Source of the DNA: Fischerella muscicola PCC 7414
GTDB taxonomy: Bacteria > Cyanobacteriota > Cyanobacteriia > Cyanobacteriales > Nostocaceae
NCBI RefSeq assembly: GCF_000317205.1
Contig: NZ_AJLK01000058.1
Location: 41,368-105,367 of the forward strand
Direction: 5' to 3'
Length of the DNA: 64,000 nt
Below the pieces are notes generated by a model. The model had not been told where the DNA came from. It was given only the letters and a program-made list of their open reading frames with translations, and made no database searches. How positions within the stretch are numbered: the first letter of the stretch is position 1; each line of letters begins with the position of its first letter. Made by a program: the position numbers and the translations under genes. Below are positions 35,765 through 44,052 of this stretch, in pieces.

Positions 35765-37507
35765 TTAGCGTTCGCCTTTTTCAGCAGCGATAGATGGATA
35801 GGGTTCGTCAGGATCGGCGCGTAAGACGGAATTAGGGCCAGCAGATAAAGCTGGATCGGAACTAGATAAAGGTACACCTTCTTTAGCCCTTTCCAAACCG
35901 TAATCGTAAGGGCCAGTAGCTAATACAGGGGGTTTGTCGAAATTTTCAAATGCTGGTGGTGAAGTGGTCATCCACTCCAGAGTTAGGGCGTTCCAAGGAT
36001 TGTTCCCAGCCTTGGGCCCATACATCCAACTCCAAATCACATTGACAATAAAAGGCAATGTGGAAACTGCCAGTATGTAAGAACCGTAGGTACAAATTTC
36101 GTTGAGCAAAGCAAACTTGGGATCATACTGGGCAATACGACGGTTCATCCCCATCATTCCCAGCTTGTGCATGGGCAAGAAGGTCATATTCAGACCAACA
36201 ATTGTCAAGGCAAAATGAATTTTACCCCAAAATTCGTTGACCATTCGTCCCGTCATTTTTGGGAACCAGTGGTAGAAAGCGGCATAGATACCCAAAACAC
36301 TACCACCGAACAGGACGTAATGCAGGTGGGCAACTACGAAATAGGTGTCGTGGACGTGGATATCAAAAGGCACAGCTGCCAACATTACACCACTGATACC
36401 ACCGATAACGAAAGTACCCACAAAGCCCATTGCAAAGAGCATGGCACTGTTTAGGCGGATTTTGCCACCCCACATAGTTGCTAACCAACTAAAAATTTTG
36501 ATACCAGTAGGCACGGCAATGATCATCGTCGTGATCATGAAAAACATCCGTAACCAACCGGGGATACCACTGGTGAACATGTGGTGCGCCCACACAATTA
36601 AACCCAGAAAGCTAATTGCCAAAGAAGAATAGGCGATCGCTTTATAACCAAAAATGGGTTTACGAGAGTGAACGGGGATCACTTCTGAAATCACCCCAAA
36701 GAAGGGCAAAATCATGATGTAAACCGCTGGGTGGGAGTAGAACCAGAACATGTGCTGGTAAACAACTGGATCACCACCGCCTGTGGGATTAAAAAATGTT
36801 GTGCCTACAAATAAGTCAAAGGCAAGCAGAATTAGCCCTGCTGCTAGCACAGGTGTAGACAACAACACCAACGCTGAAGTTGCCAACATCGCCCAGCAGA
36901 ATAGGGGCATTTGATGGAACCCCATACCAGGGGTACGCATTTTCAGGAGGGTAACGAGGAAATTAATCGCCCCCAAAATTGAGGATGTACCCAACAGCAG
37001 GACGCTCATAATCCAGATTCCCTCACCCACCTGGCCTGTTACCAAACTCAAGGGAGGGTAAGAAGTCCAACCTGCATCCGGGGCATCGCCTACAGCTAAA
37101 CTGGCAATTAGCATCAAACCGGCTGGGGGAATGATCCAAAAAGCCAGGGCATTGAGGCGAGGGAATGCCATATCTTTTGCCCCAATCATCAAGGGCATGA
37201 CATAGTTAGCAAAACCCGCACCCGCAGGCACAATCCACAGGAAAATCATAATTGTGGCGTGCAGCGTAAACAAGCTGTTGTAGACTTCGGGAGTCACAAA
37301 ATCTACTTCTGGGGTTCGGAGTTCGGTGCGTACCAAATCAGCCATCACCCCACCAATACAGTAGAAAATGAAGGTGGTGACTAGGTATTGAATACCAATG
37401 ACTTTGTGATCAGTGTTAAAGGTAAAGTATTCCCACCATTTTCTGATCCCTGGTTCCTCAGCCTGAGCAGGGATATTAGCTGTTTCTTGTATTTGTGCTT
37501 GTGTCAT
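35765..37507 (-). CDS. coxA: Cytochrome c oxidase subunit I
   Basis: A 580-aa, twelve-helix heme-copper oxidase subunit I. The heme a ligand lies in SLFTLHATIMIFLW, the CuB site in MFWFYSHPAVYIMILP (His-Tyr crosslink type), with HHMFTSG and the heme a/a3 pair in HDTYFVVAHLHYVLFGG. Proton-channel residues of the A-family are in keeping. It reduces oxygen with electrons from cytochrome c6 or plastocyanin via subunit II. I start at the ATG at 37507 (MTQAQIQETANIP); in-frame upstream codons run into TTGTTGGTT repeat DNA and are not coding. Confidence 0.97.
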   Translation of the reverse strand: MTQAQIQETANIPAQAEEPGIRKWWEYFTFNTDHKVIGIQYLVTTFIFYCIGGVMADLVRTELRTPEVDFVTPEVYNSLFTLHATIMIFLWIVPAGAGFANYVMPLMIGAKDMAFPRLNALAFWIIPPAGLMLIASLAVGDAPDAGWTSYPPLSLVTGQVGEGIWIMSVLLLGTSSILGAINFLVTLLKMRTPGMGFHQMPLFCWAMLATSALVLLSTPVLAAGLILLAFDLFVGTTFFNPTGGGDPVVYQHMFWFYSHPAVYIMILPFFGVISEVIPVHSRKPIFGYKAIAYSSLAISFLGLIVWAHHMFTSGIPGWLRMFFMITTMIIAVPTGIKIFSWLATMWGGKIRLNSAMLFAMGFVGTFVIGGISGVMLAAVPFDIHVHDTYFVVAHLHYVLFGGSVLGIYAAFYHWFPKMTGRMVNEFWGKIHFALTIVGLNMTFLPMHKLGMMGMNRRIAQYDPKFALLNEICTYGSYILAVSTLPFIVNVIWSWMYGPKAGNNPWNALTLEWMTTSPPAFENFDKPPVLATGPYDYGLERAKEGVPLSSSDPALSAGPNSVLRADPDEPYPSIAAEKGER

Positions 37508-37596
37508 AAGAATTGTTGTTTGTTGGTTGTTGGTCGTTGGTTGTTGATTGTTTGTTCTTCCCAAACAACTACCAACAATCAACCATGAACAAATAA

Positions 37597-38724
37597 CTAC
37601 TTGTGCAATTGATGTAACATTTCTGGCTGAATTCCCATATCTTGAGTGTATGGGGCAAGATATTGCGCTGGGGATAGTTCCGCAGGGTTGACAGCAACGG
37701 CCTGATTGAGAGTTTCAGCACTGGCAACCTGCTGTTCTTGTACCCACTTCTCAAAGGCTTCTGGTTTTTCTACTACTACTTGTGTCCTCATCGCACCATG
37801 ATAGGGCCCACACAGTTCCGCACAAACTACAGCATAACTGCCCTCTGTTTTGGGTGTAAACCGAACCTCTGTTTGCCGACCGGGGATAACATCTTGCTTG
37901 AGGCGGAATTCCGGAACCCAGAAAGCATGGATGACATCATTTGCGGACATATTTAGTTTCACTTCCCGTCCGATGGGAACGTGCAATTCACCAGAGGTTA
38001 TGCCTGTGTCTGGGTAGGTGAAAATGAAGGCATACTGTAAACCTGTGACGTTAACCACAAGTTCGGGTGGTTGGCCTTGCTTTTCCCGACTAGCACCAAT
38101 TGTAGGAGCAACACTGCCGACACCCGGGGCGTCCTGCTTTTGAGGAATTTGATCAGCATTGCGGACTGCTGCTGTGGCTGGATCTTGCATCGCCTCATCA
38201 GATTTTTGCTGATTGAGGTTGGGTTGATCACTAGGAGGTGTATCGGTCAAAGTTGCTGCGATCGCTGCCCCTGGCATTTTCATGGCTTGGGGTGTTACAG
38301 GTGCATCGTGAATAGCATGGGGATCAAAGCCACCCATTTCATTGTAGACATCGAAACTGTAGACAGAGATACCAATGACAATAATCGCGGGGATCGCTGT
38401 CCAGAGAATTTCTAGCGGTACATTACCATGCACTGGCTGACCATCTGTGTCATCACCTGCACGTCGGCGATATTTAAAGGCACTGTATATTAAAACGCCT
38501 TCGACAATTAAAAATATACCTGTGGATACGGTCATCATTGCATTGAACAGACCATCCACTAAAACAGCTTCATCGGAAGCCTGGGTAGGCAACAAGCCAT
38601 GATTTTGGCCATACCAGAGGCTGACCAGTGTCAGCACAATGCCGATAAGTAATGTCCAGATTGAACTTGGAATTTTCACGGTTAATAGGGTTAATGACTT
38701 TACTACTTGGACAGAACTGCTCAC
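37597..38724 (-). CDS. coxB: Cytochrome c oxidase subunit II
   Basis: Subunit II with two membrane helices (about 20-36 and 62-84 of the 375-aa frame) and a C-terminal cupredoxin domain with the CuA site CAELCGPYHGAM plus H in DVIHAFWVPEF. Between EILWTAIPAIIVIGI and the cupredoxin strands is an unusually long Gln/Asp/Pro-rich insertion of about 80 residues (from HAIHDAPVTPQ to GASREKQGQ). Start uncertain: GTG at 38724 opens the frame, but family members usually begin at MKIPSSIWTLLIG, here a GTG at 38676. Neither has a good ribosome site. First gene of the operon. Confidence 0.95.
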   Translation of the reverse strand: MSSSVQVVKSLTLLTVKIPSSIWTLLIGIVLTLVSLWYGQNHGLLPTQASDEAVLVDGLFNAMMTVSTGIFLIVEGVLIYSAFKYRRRAGDDTDGQPVHGNVPLEILWTAIPAIIVIGISVYSFDVYNEMGGFDPHAIHDAPVTPQAMKMPGAAIAATLTDTPPSDQPNLNQQKSDEAMQDPATAAVRNADQIPQKQDAPGVGSVAPTIGASREKQGQPPELVVNVTGLQYAFIFTYPDTGITSGELHVPIGREVKLNMSANDVIHAFWVPEFRLKQDVIPGRQTEVRFTPKTEGSYAVVCAELCGPYHGAMRTQVVVEKPEAFEKWVQEQQVASAETLNQAVAVNPAELSPAQYLAPYTQDMGIQPEMLHQLHK

Positions 38725-39312
38725 TTACTACGGTAGTCCAGCCTATAGGACATATAGTCCCAGAACGTAAAATCATTATTAATTTTTAAGCTGATTTTTC
38801 GATCATCAACAGAATGTATTGCTTAGATATGCCGGAGGATGGATGCCAATGACCAGAAAACTTTCCTAAAGCTAGAAGTATCTCCAGCTGTCTATTGCCT
38901 ACAACTTGAAAAATACCTAAAGCTTAGGCACACAGTAACGAAGGTGCTTCACAGTATAAGTGAGAGCCGAACTTTTACCCCTGTTTCCATAAGCTAGGGT
39001 GGAGGTGTGGATTTTGGATTTTGGATTTTGCGAAAAGTTTGAGCGGAGGTTTCCTCCGTACTCTAACCTTGAAGCCGCTTCGCGTCTACGCGAAGCGTCC
39101 CGGAGGGAACCTCAAAGCTTTTCAAGACGGATTTTGGATTTTGGATTTTGAAATGGTTTCAATTATTGAAAAATCCTCCATTGAGAATCCAAGATTACCC
39201 AGCCTCTGAAGCTGGCCTGGATTAACTCTAAAATCCGCAATCTCAAATCTAAAATCAATAAGCAAACGTTTGAATTTGATGGCTCACGAAGAGCAACTCA
39301 AGGGTATCTTTC
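38725..39312. other. Divergent promoter region between coxB and ctaA
   Basis: 588 bases that must carry promoters for both the cox operon and ctaA-ctaB. The half next to ctaA is largely repeat DNA: TTTTGGATTTTGGATTTTG runs and the 39024-39132 element. The half next to coxB (38725-39000) is repeat-free and is the likely control region. I found no NtcA-type GTA-N8-TAC site. Confidence 0.55.
39024..39132 (-). repeat. Interspersed element, copy B (inverted)
   Basis: GATTTTGCGAAAAGTTT (39024-39040) and CAAAGCTTTTCAAGACGGAT (39113-39132) are exact inverted copies of the two ends of 18412-18527. Inside, CGCTTCGCGT and ACGCGAAGCG form a perfect hairpin (39076-39097). Confidence 0.75.
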
Positions 39313-40275
39313 ATGAGCGAATTTGTCTTAGAACAACAAAATGTAGCGGCAGTAGAACAGCAAAATCCCAAAGATCGAATTCGGCGCTGGGTGTGGAGAA
39401 TGTGTGTAGCCACCTTGATGTTAATGGCGATCGGCAGCGCCACCCGCGTTATGAATGCAGGATTGGCTTGTCCAGACTGGCCTTTATGCTATGGTGAACT
39501 AGTACCAACCAAGCAAATGAATTTCCAGGTGTTTCTGGAATGGTTTCATAGATTGGATGCAGCATTAATTGGAGTCAGCGCGATCGCACTTGTGGGTGTA
39601 TCTTGGTGGAATCGTCGCTGTCTACCCAAGTGGCTGCCTTGGGCATCTACATTCGCACTGTTTTTGATTATCTTCCAAGGCATCTTAGGTGGACTAACTG
39701 TTACGCAACTGTTGCGGTTTGATATTGTTACCGCTCACTTGGGAACAGCTTTAGTATTTTTCTCTACTTTACTGGCGATCGGTACTGCACTCACTCCCTA
39801 CCAAGCAACCGGAACTGTGGGTAAGTTGCCTTGGGTAGGTTTAACCGCCACTATTTTGGTTTACGTACAGAGTCTTCTCGGTGCTTTAGTAGGTTCTCGC
39901 TGGGCTTTACACCAATGTTTTGCGGGTTATCAACTTTGTGATGTGATGTACAGCCACATTTTTGGCTTGATTCCGCCGACGGTGGCAATATTGACACTGG
40001 TTTTCATGGCTTGGCGTACACCAGCACTCCACCCAGCCCTACGCAAACTAGCAAATATGGCTGGTGGGTTATTGATTTTACAATTAATTGTGGGATTTGC
40101 CACTTTCAGGTTACATCTGCAAGTTGAGCCATTAACAGTATCTCACCAAGCTATAGGAGCGACCTTGCTAGGTATTTTGGTGGTGTTCACTGTTCTTTCT
40201 TTACGTGATTGGGTAGCAAATCGCAGTATTAATGCTGAATCAAACACTGAGACTGCCAATCCAATTCCGAATTAA
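39313..40275 (+). CDS. ctaA: Heme A synthase
   Basis: A 320-aa, eight-helix membrane protein that oxidises the C8 methyl of heme O to make heme A for the oxidase encoded next door. Conserved heme-ligand His occur in EWFHRLDAAL (about 76-85), VTAHLGTA (about 140-147), YSHIFGL and VSHQAIGATLLG (about 276-287). N-terminal ATRVMNAGLACPDWPLCYG is typical. The Cys pair in CFAGYQLC may form the family's redox disulfide. The ATG at 39313 is the first in frame; the ribosome site is weak. It heads ctaA-ctaB. Confidence 0.95.
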   Translation: MSEFVLEQQNVAAVEQQNPKDRIRRWVWRMCVATLMLMAIGSATRVMNAGLACPDWPLCYGELVPTKQMNFQVFLEWFHRLDAALIGVSAIALVGVSWWNRRCLPKWLPWASTFALFLIIFQGILGGLTVTQLLRFDIVTAHLGTALVFFSTLLAIGTALTPYQATGTVGKLPWVGLTATILVYVQSLLGALVGSRWALHQCFAGYQLCDVMYSHIFGLIPPTVAILTLVFMAWRTPALHPALRKLANMAGGLLILQLIVGFATFRLHLQVEPLTVSHQAIGATLLGILVVFTVLSLRDWVANRSINAESNTETANPIPN

Positions 40276-40285
40276 ATCAGTTAGA

Positions 40286-40337
40286 AGTTATCAGTTATCA
40301 ATGATCACTGATGACTGATCATTGATAACTGATAACT
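40286..40337. repeat. Perfect 22-bp-stem hairpin between ctaA and ctaB
   Basis: The left arm (40286-40307, begins AGTTATCAGTTATC) is the exact reverse complement of the right arm (40316-40337), with an 8-base loop CTGATGAC. It fills half of the 116-base gap. Related TTATCAGTTATC sequence occurs near 61635-61690. Confidence 0.9.
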
Positions 40338-40391
40338 GATACTCATGGCGGCAGCATACAAATTATTCAAGATTAAGGAAATAGTGCCAAG

Positions 40392-41342
40392 ATGATTGAG
40401 ACTAATGTCTCGAAGCAGCATGAATCATTTTTACAGGTTCTGCAAAGCTACTACCAGCTAACCAAACCCAGGATTATCCCGTTACTCTTAATTACAACAG
40501 CTGGCAGTATGTGGATCGCAGCAAAGGGACAAGTAGACCCGATGCTATTGTTAGTCACTCTCTCTGGTGGCACTTTAGCTGCTGCTAGCGCCCAGACAAT
40601 TAACTGTATTTATGACCGGGATATAGATTATGAGATGGAGCGTACCCGTCATCGTCCCATCCCTTCTGGGAGAATACAGTCGCGTGATGCTCTGATTTTT
40701 GCGATCGCTCTTGCTGTTATTTCCTTTAGCCTATTGTCAGTATTTGCCAACTTGCTAGCTGCTTTGCTAGCAATGGCTGGCATAATTTTCTATGTGTTAA
40801 TTTATACTCATTGGCTAAAGCGTCACAGCACCCTCAATATCGTCATTGGTGGGGCAGCAGGAGCAATCCCCACACTGGTAGGTTGGGCGGCTGTTACTGG
40901 TAATCTCAGCTGGACAGCATGGTTATTATTTGCAATTGTCTTTTTGTGGACACCGCCCCACTTCTGGGCTTTAGCCTTGATGATTCGGGAAGATTACGCA
41001 AAAGTAGGTGTACCAATGCTACCAGTAGTGGCAGGTAATCCAGCAACTGTACAACAGATTTGGTGGTATACCCTGATCACAGTCGCAGCCACACTAATGC
41101 TAGTTTATCCCTTGCAGCAAACAGGATTTGTTTATGGTGCGATCGCATTATATTTAGGCGGAGTATTCATTTACAAAGCTTGGCAATTGCTGCGTGATCC
41201 AAGCGATCGAAATTTAGCAAGAGGATTATTTCTCTATTCCATTTCTTACATGATGCTATTGTGTCTGGCTATGGTAGTTGATAGTCTTCCTCTTACCCAT
41301 CATGCAATCAGTTTTGTAGTCAGTCAGTTGCATTTGGTGTGA
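40392..41342 (+). CDS. ctaB: Protoheme IX farnesyltransferase (heme O synthase)
   Basis: A 316-aa UbiA-superfamily prenyltransferase that adds a farnesyl group to protoheme IX. The first Asp-rich motif is [19 protein letters not shown] (about 73-91, with N-x3-D-x3-D) and the second region is [20 protein letters not shown] (about 189-208). Nine helices are predicted. It supplies heme O to CtaA and lies in the same operon. A terminator follows 19 bases after the stop. Confidence 0.96.
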   Translation: MIETNVSKQHESFLQVLQSYYQLTKPRIIPLLLITTAGSMWIAAKGQVDPMLLLVTLSGGTLAAASAQTINCIYDRDIDYEMERTRHRPIPSGRIQSRDALIFAIALAVISFSLLSVFANLLAALLAMAGIIFYVLIYTHWLKRHSTLNIVIGGAAGAIPTLVGWAAVTGNLSWTAWLLFAIVFLWTPPHFWALALMIREDYAKVGVPMLPVVAGNPATVQQIWWYTLITVAATLMLVYPLQQTGFVYGAIALYLGGVFIYKAWQLLRDPSDRNLARGLFLYSISYMMLLCLAMVVDSLPLTHHAISFVVSQLHLV

Positions 41343-41361
41343 AAGTTAACTGACTGGAATT

Positions 41362-41393
41362 AAACCGGGTTTTTTTGAAAAACCCGGTTTTTT
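41362..41393. terminator. Terminator between ctaB and the 49-aa peptide gene
   Basis: AAACCGGGTTTTT and AAAAACCCGGTTT form a 13-bp stem around a 3-base loop; TTTTTT follows on the plus strand. Because the two genes converge here, it may serve both. Confidence 0.85.
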
Positions 41394-41396
41394 AAA

Positions 41397-41546
41397 TTAT
41401 TTAATTGCAGAAAGAGCGCGTCCACACACACCAGCAGCTATACCAGCCGAAGCCGTTAAAGAAGGTTGATTCTTAACAACACCAAGAATAGCTGCTAAGA
41501 AAAGAGCAAAAAAAGCACTCAACGCCATTTGACGTAAAATACTCAT
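41397..41546 (-). CDS. Small membrane peptide, 49 aa, unknown
   Basis: ATG at 41546 with AGAGG 8 bases upstream, ending at TAA 41397-41399. The product begins MSILRQMALSAFFALFLAAI, one membrane helix, and continues with an Ala/Gly-rich second half (SAGIAAGVCGRALSAIK). It could be a membrane peptide, an immunity-type protein for the neighbouring leader-peptide genes, or a peptide product itself. It sits just downstream (same strand) of the two double-glycine peptide genes. No family is recognised. Confidence 0.6.
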   Translation of the reverse strand: MSILRQMALSAFFALFLAAILGVVKNQPSLTASAGIAAGVCGRALSAIK

Positions 41547-41640
41547 CTTGAATCCTCTAGCGAGATTTTAATAGGGCTGACACTAATTCAATTATCCAAT
41601 AATTTTGTTTATAAAAAGAAAAATGAATTATAGAAATATT

Positions 41641-42045
41641 CTCGTTACCAGGTTCAACCTGATAACGAGGGTTTCAAGGCTTCGCATCCTGATACTACAA
41701 ACTAGTGCAACTTGTCAGTCTTTAGTCTTTGTAACAATCGTAGCATTTATAGCATTTGTATTTCTTTTTGTATTTGTCTTCGTCTTTGTCTTTCCCTTTG
41801 CCTTTTTTGTTTTGACCACCAATAATTTGACTAGAGTCAACAGATTCAATGTGATTCAGATCAGAAACAATCATGAGTTTCTCCTGGAAATTAATTAATG
41901 GTTATTGCTGTGATTGCAAGGATATCTGAAAAGTGCTGACCTACAATTTCTTAGCACCGATTGTGATTAAACTTTGACTTCTCAAAAATCCTCTTAGCCT
42001 CACTTACAAAATCAGGTGAACGATAACCTTAGTACCCTAATTTAG
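41641..42045 (-). repeat. Duplicated locus, copy 1
   Basis: Shares upstream sequence (41873-42045, about 170 bases, nearly identical to 42475-42645), leader codons, and downstream sequence including a CGTTACCAGGTT...AACCTGATAACG hairpin (41641-41669) and ATACTACAAACTAGTGCAA (about 41693-41711) with copy 2. Only the core-coding part differs. Confidence 0.9.
41722..41874 (-). CDS. Double-glycine-leader peptide A, Lys/Asp/Cys-rich core
   Basis: A 50-aa peptide. ATG at 41874 with AGGAG 7 bases upstream; stop TAA at 41722-41724. The leader MIVSDLNHIESVDSSQIIGG is 17/20 identical to that of peptide B at 42312. The 30-aa core begins QNKKGKGKDKDEDKYKKKYK and ends with CYKCYDCYKD, so it has three Cys alternating with Tyr. 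The leader has the acidic, amphipathic, Gly-Gly-ending form cleaved by C39 peptidase-containing exporters. No exporter or modifying enzyme is adjacent, apart from a methyltransferase 1 kb upstream. A secreted peptide is inferred, not shown. Confidence 0.72.
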   Translation of the reverse strand: MIVSDLNHIESVDSSQIIGGQNKKGKGKDKDEDKYKKKYKCYKCYDCYKD

Positions 42046-42129
42046 GTATTAGTTATCGAACATTAGTCACGGTTTAACAGATTCTAGCTGAACCTACGTA
42101 ATCTATTCTTTTTCTCACTTAATAGGTGA

Positions 42130-42209
42130 TTAACGTTGGGCAGCTTGTTTGACTGCTTCGGGTACTTCGCTACGACCAATTAGATCACATGCTTTGATAC
42201 CAGTTATAG
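42130..42209 (-). pseudogene. Possible C-terminal remnant of an unknown gene
   Basis: A short open stretch gives TITGIKACDLIGRSEVPEAV, then KQAAQR and a stop. It looks protein-like but has no start and is only about 25 codons long. It lies in the non-duplicated part between the two leader-peptide loci. Confidence 0.25.
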
Positions 42210-42240
42210 TCCTTGTAGTTAGTTACAAAAGACTACTTTT

Positions 42241-42645
42241 TCGTTACCAGGTTAAACCTGGTAACGAGGGTTCAGAGGCTATCGCATCCTAATACTACAA
42301 ACTAGTGCAAGTTACCAATATTTGTGCTTGTAATGGCCGTAGTGTTTGTATCCTCTGCCTTTGAATCCGTAGTATCCTCCGTAGTATTTGCCTCTTCCGT
42401 AGTAGCCTTTCCAGTGACCACCAGTAATTTGACTAGAGTCAGCAGATTCGATGTGATTCAGATCAGAAATAATCATGAGTTTCTCCTGGGAATTAATTAA
42501 TGGTAATTGCTGTGATTGCAAGGATATCTGAAAAGTGCTGAGTTACAATTTCTTAGCAGCGATTGTGATTAAACTTTGACTTCTCAAAAATCCTTTTAGC
42601 TTCGCTTACAAAATCAGGAGAGCGATAACCTTAATACCTAATTTA
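42241..42645 (-). repeat. Duplicated locus, copy 2
   Basis: Second copy of the unit at 41641-42045, about 600 bases further on. Its hairpin CGTTACCAGGTT...AACCTGGTAACG (42242-42266) is perfect. The upstream block ends in the same GCGATAACCTTA-type sequence. Confidence 0.9.
42312..42476 (-). CDS. Double-glycine-leader peptide B, Gly/Tyr/Lys/His-rich core
   Basis: A 54-aa peptide. ATG at 42476 with the same AGGAGAAACTC ribosome site as peptide A; stop at 42312-42314. Leader MIISDLNHIESADSSQITGG; core of 34 residues made almost only of Gly, Tyr, Lys, His, Arg and Trp (HWKGYYGRGKYYGGYYGFKG, then RGYKHYGHYKHKYW), strongly basic and without Cys. The frame reads on upstream to 42521, but the conserved ATG and ribosome site favour 42476. 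Gly/Tyr-rich basic cores resemble some linear antimicrobial or structural peptides. Role unknown. Confidence 0.75.
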   Translation of the reverse strand: MIISDLNHIESADSSQITGGHWKGYYGRGKYYGGYYGFKGRGYKHYGHYKHKYW

Positions 42646-42858
42646 TGTGTCTGCTATCAGAGATTCATATGTCTAAAGGTATAACCTACATCTGTCAAAA
42701 GTAGTTCTCTATCTCTAATATTTGACTATGAAATATTTATCTATAAACTTGGAAATTCTAATTTTAAAAATCAATTTATTATCTGTTTTTTTGAAATCAA
42801 TTGTGATGTTAAAATATGTATTTTTTTAGCGCAATATTTATCGTGTCAACCCAATTAA
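42477..42858. other. Upstream region of peptide B
   Basis: 382 bases. The first 170 are the conserved upstream block shared with peptide A, presumably promoter and 5' leader; the rest is AT-rich with no gene. Confidence 0.5.
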
Positions 42859-43668
42859 TCATTTACGACCAGTTGCGAAAATCGTCATATTTTCATACCA
42901 AATCTCTTGTTCTGTTGCCATTGCTTCTATTTGTTGACGATACTCTGCTTGTAATTCTTGCATTTGCTCCGCAGAAAGCTGTAATAAGGGATTTTCTCTA
43001 GGGTGAAACCATCGTCCATTCCATTCTTGAGCTTGCTCAATACTACGATAAAAACCAAATTGTTCACTTTTGACTTTAATATCTTTAAAACCAGCTTCTT
43101 GGAGCAAATTTCTACACTTCTGGGGAGTTCCTGTTGGCTCATTAATATTTGTCAGGAAAATACCATGTTTGGCACAAACTTCAATGATGAGTGGTGCTTC
43201 ACATGATTCTTGAGAGCAAGAAGAAAAGCCAACAATGCCGCCTTGCTTAAGAAAACGATACCATTTGCGTAAAGCAGCAAGAATATCTGTAAAGTAAACG
43301 ATTGCTGTTGAACAAAGAATTACATCAAAACTTTCATCTTTAAAGTCGATATATTCTGCATCTGCTTCTATTAATTCAATATTTTGCAAGCCTAATTCCT
43401 CAATCTTTTGTTGTGCTTGCTTAAGCATTTCTGAAGAAAAATCGACTCCAATTACTTTTCCTTCTGAGCCAACAATTTGGGCAGCAGCAATGGCAATGAT
43501 ACCTGTGCCAGTTGCTATATCTAATAATTTTTGTCCCTTTTGTAGGTGAACTAACTCTAGTAAAGGCAGAGTGCGACGAATGGTGTAATCGTTGTCGTAA
43601 CTAGTTCTGCTGTTAAAGAAATTTATTACTTCTTGTTTGTATTGTTGTTCGTATTGGTTGTAGTGCAT
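42859..43668 (-). CDS. Class I SAM-dependent methyltransferase
   Basis: A 269-aa methyltransferase: motif I LLDIATGTGIIAIAAA (about 46-61), acidic residue in VIGVDFSSEML (about 69-79), motif II AEYIDFKDESFDVILCSTAI (about 98-117) and FLKQGGIVGFSS. It resembles the UbiE/Coq5-like or arsenite-type group of small-molecule methyltransferases. I start at the ATG at 43668 (MHYNQYEQQY); the frame opens 15 codons earlier without a better signal. It lies upstream of the leader-peptide genes on the same strand, with 380 bases between them; a link to peptide modification is speculative. Confidence 0.85.
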   Translation of the reverse strand: MHYNQYEQQYKQEVINFFNSRTSYDNDYTIRRTLPLLELVHLQKGQKLLDIATGTGIIAIAAAQIVGSEGKVIGVDFSSEMLKQAQQKIEELGLQNIELIEADAEYIDFKDESFDVILCSTAIVYFTDILAALRKWYRFLKQGGIVGFSSCSQESCEAPLIIEVCAKHGIFLTNINEPTGTPQKCRNLLQEAGFKDIKVKSEQFGFYRSIEQAQEWNGRWFHPRENPLLQLSAEQMQELQAEYRQQIEAMATEQEIWYENMTIFATGRK

Positions 43669-44052
43669 AAAAATCTTAGGGAAAAACGAACACAGATAAA
43701 CACAGATGCACACCGATGATGCACACTGATAAGGCTGTAGTTCTACAAAAGTTTGATAGTTAGTTTTGATACTTGAAAAATAGGAGATTTGCTGTCAACT
43801 AGAACTAGATTAGCACTTGCTACATAAGTGGCTGAAATTTGTTGATTAGACATCCGCTTGTATTCTGGCTAACGGCAGTATGTCACACATTTCTCTAGAC
43901 AGAGGTTTCAACTAAGCAGAAACTTTATCCTCAAATCTATACATATAAAAGTTGATTAGCATATTTTGAGACTCCCGCCACGAACTGATGGGATTTTGTG
44001 GCAAGTCTTTTTACTGACAGCAAACACCGAACAAAGCGCGGGGGTGCTGGAT
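43669..44052. other. Intergenic region with AACACAGAT repeats
   Basis: 384 bases between divergent genes. Near 43685-43730 lie tandem-like CGAACACAGATAAACACAGA, GCACACCGATG and GCACACTGAT units, related to 45571-45640. Codons in the rtcB frame start at 43966, but nothing protein-like precedes 44053. Confidence 0.5.

Noticed and set aside
38725..39000. NtcA site in the cox control region
   Set aside because: No GTA-N8-TAC with a correctly placed -10 hexamer was found by eye.
41605..41898. 97-codon plus-strand frame rich in Phe and Val
   Set aside because: It is the complement of the Lys/Asp-rich leader-peptide gene, which has the better ribosome site and a duplicated partner.
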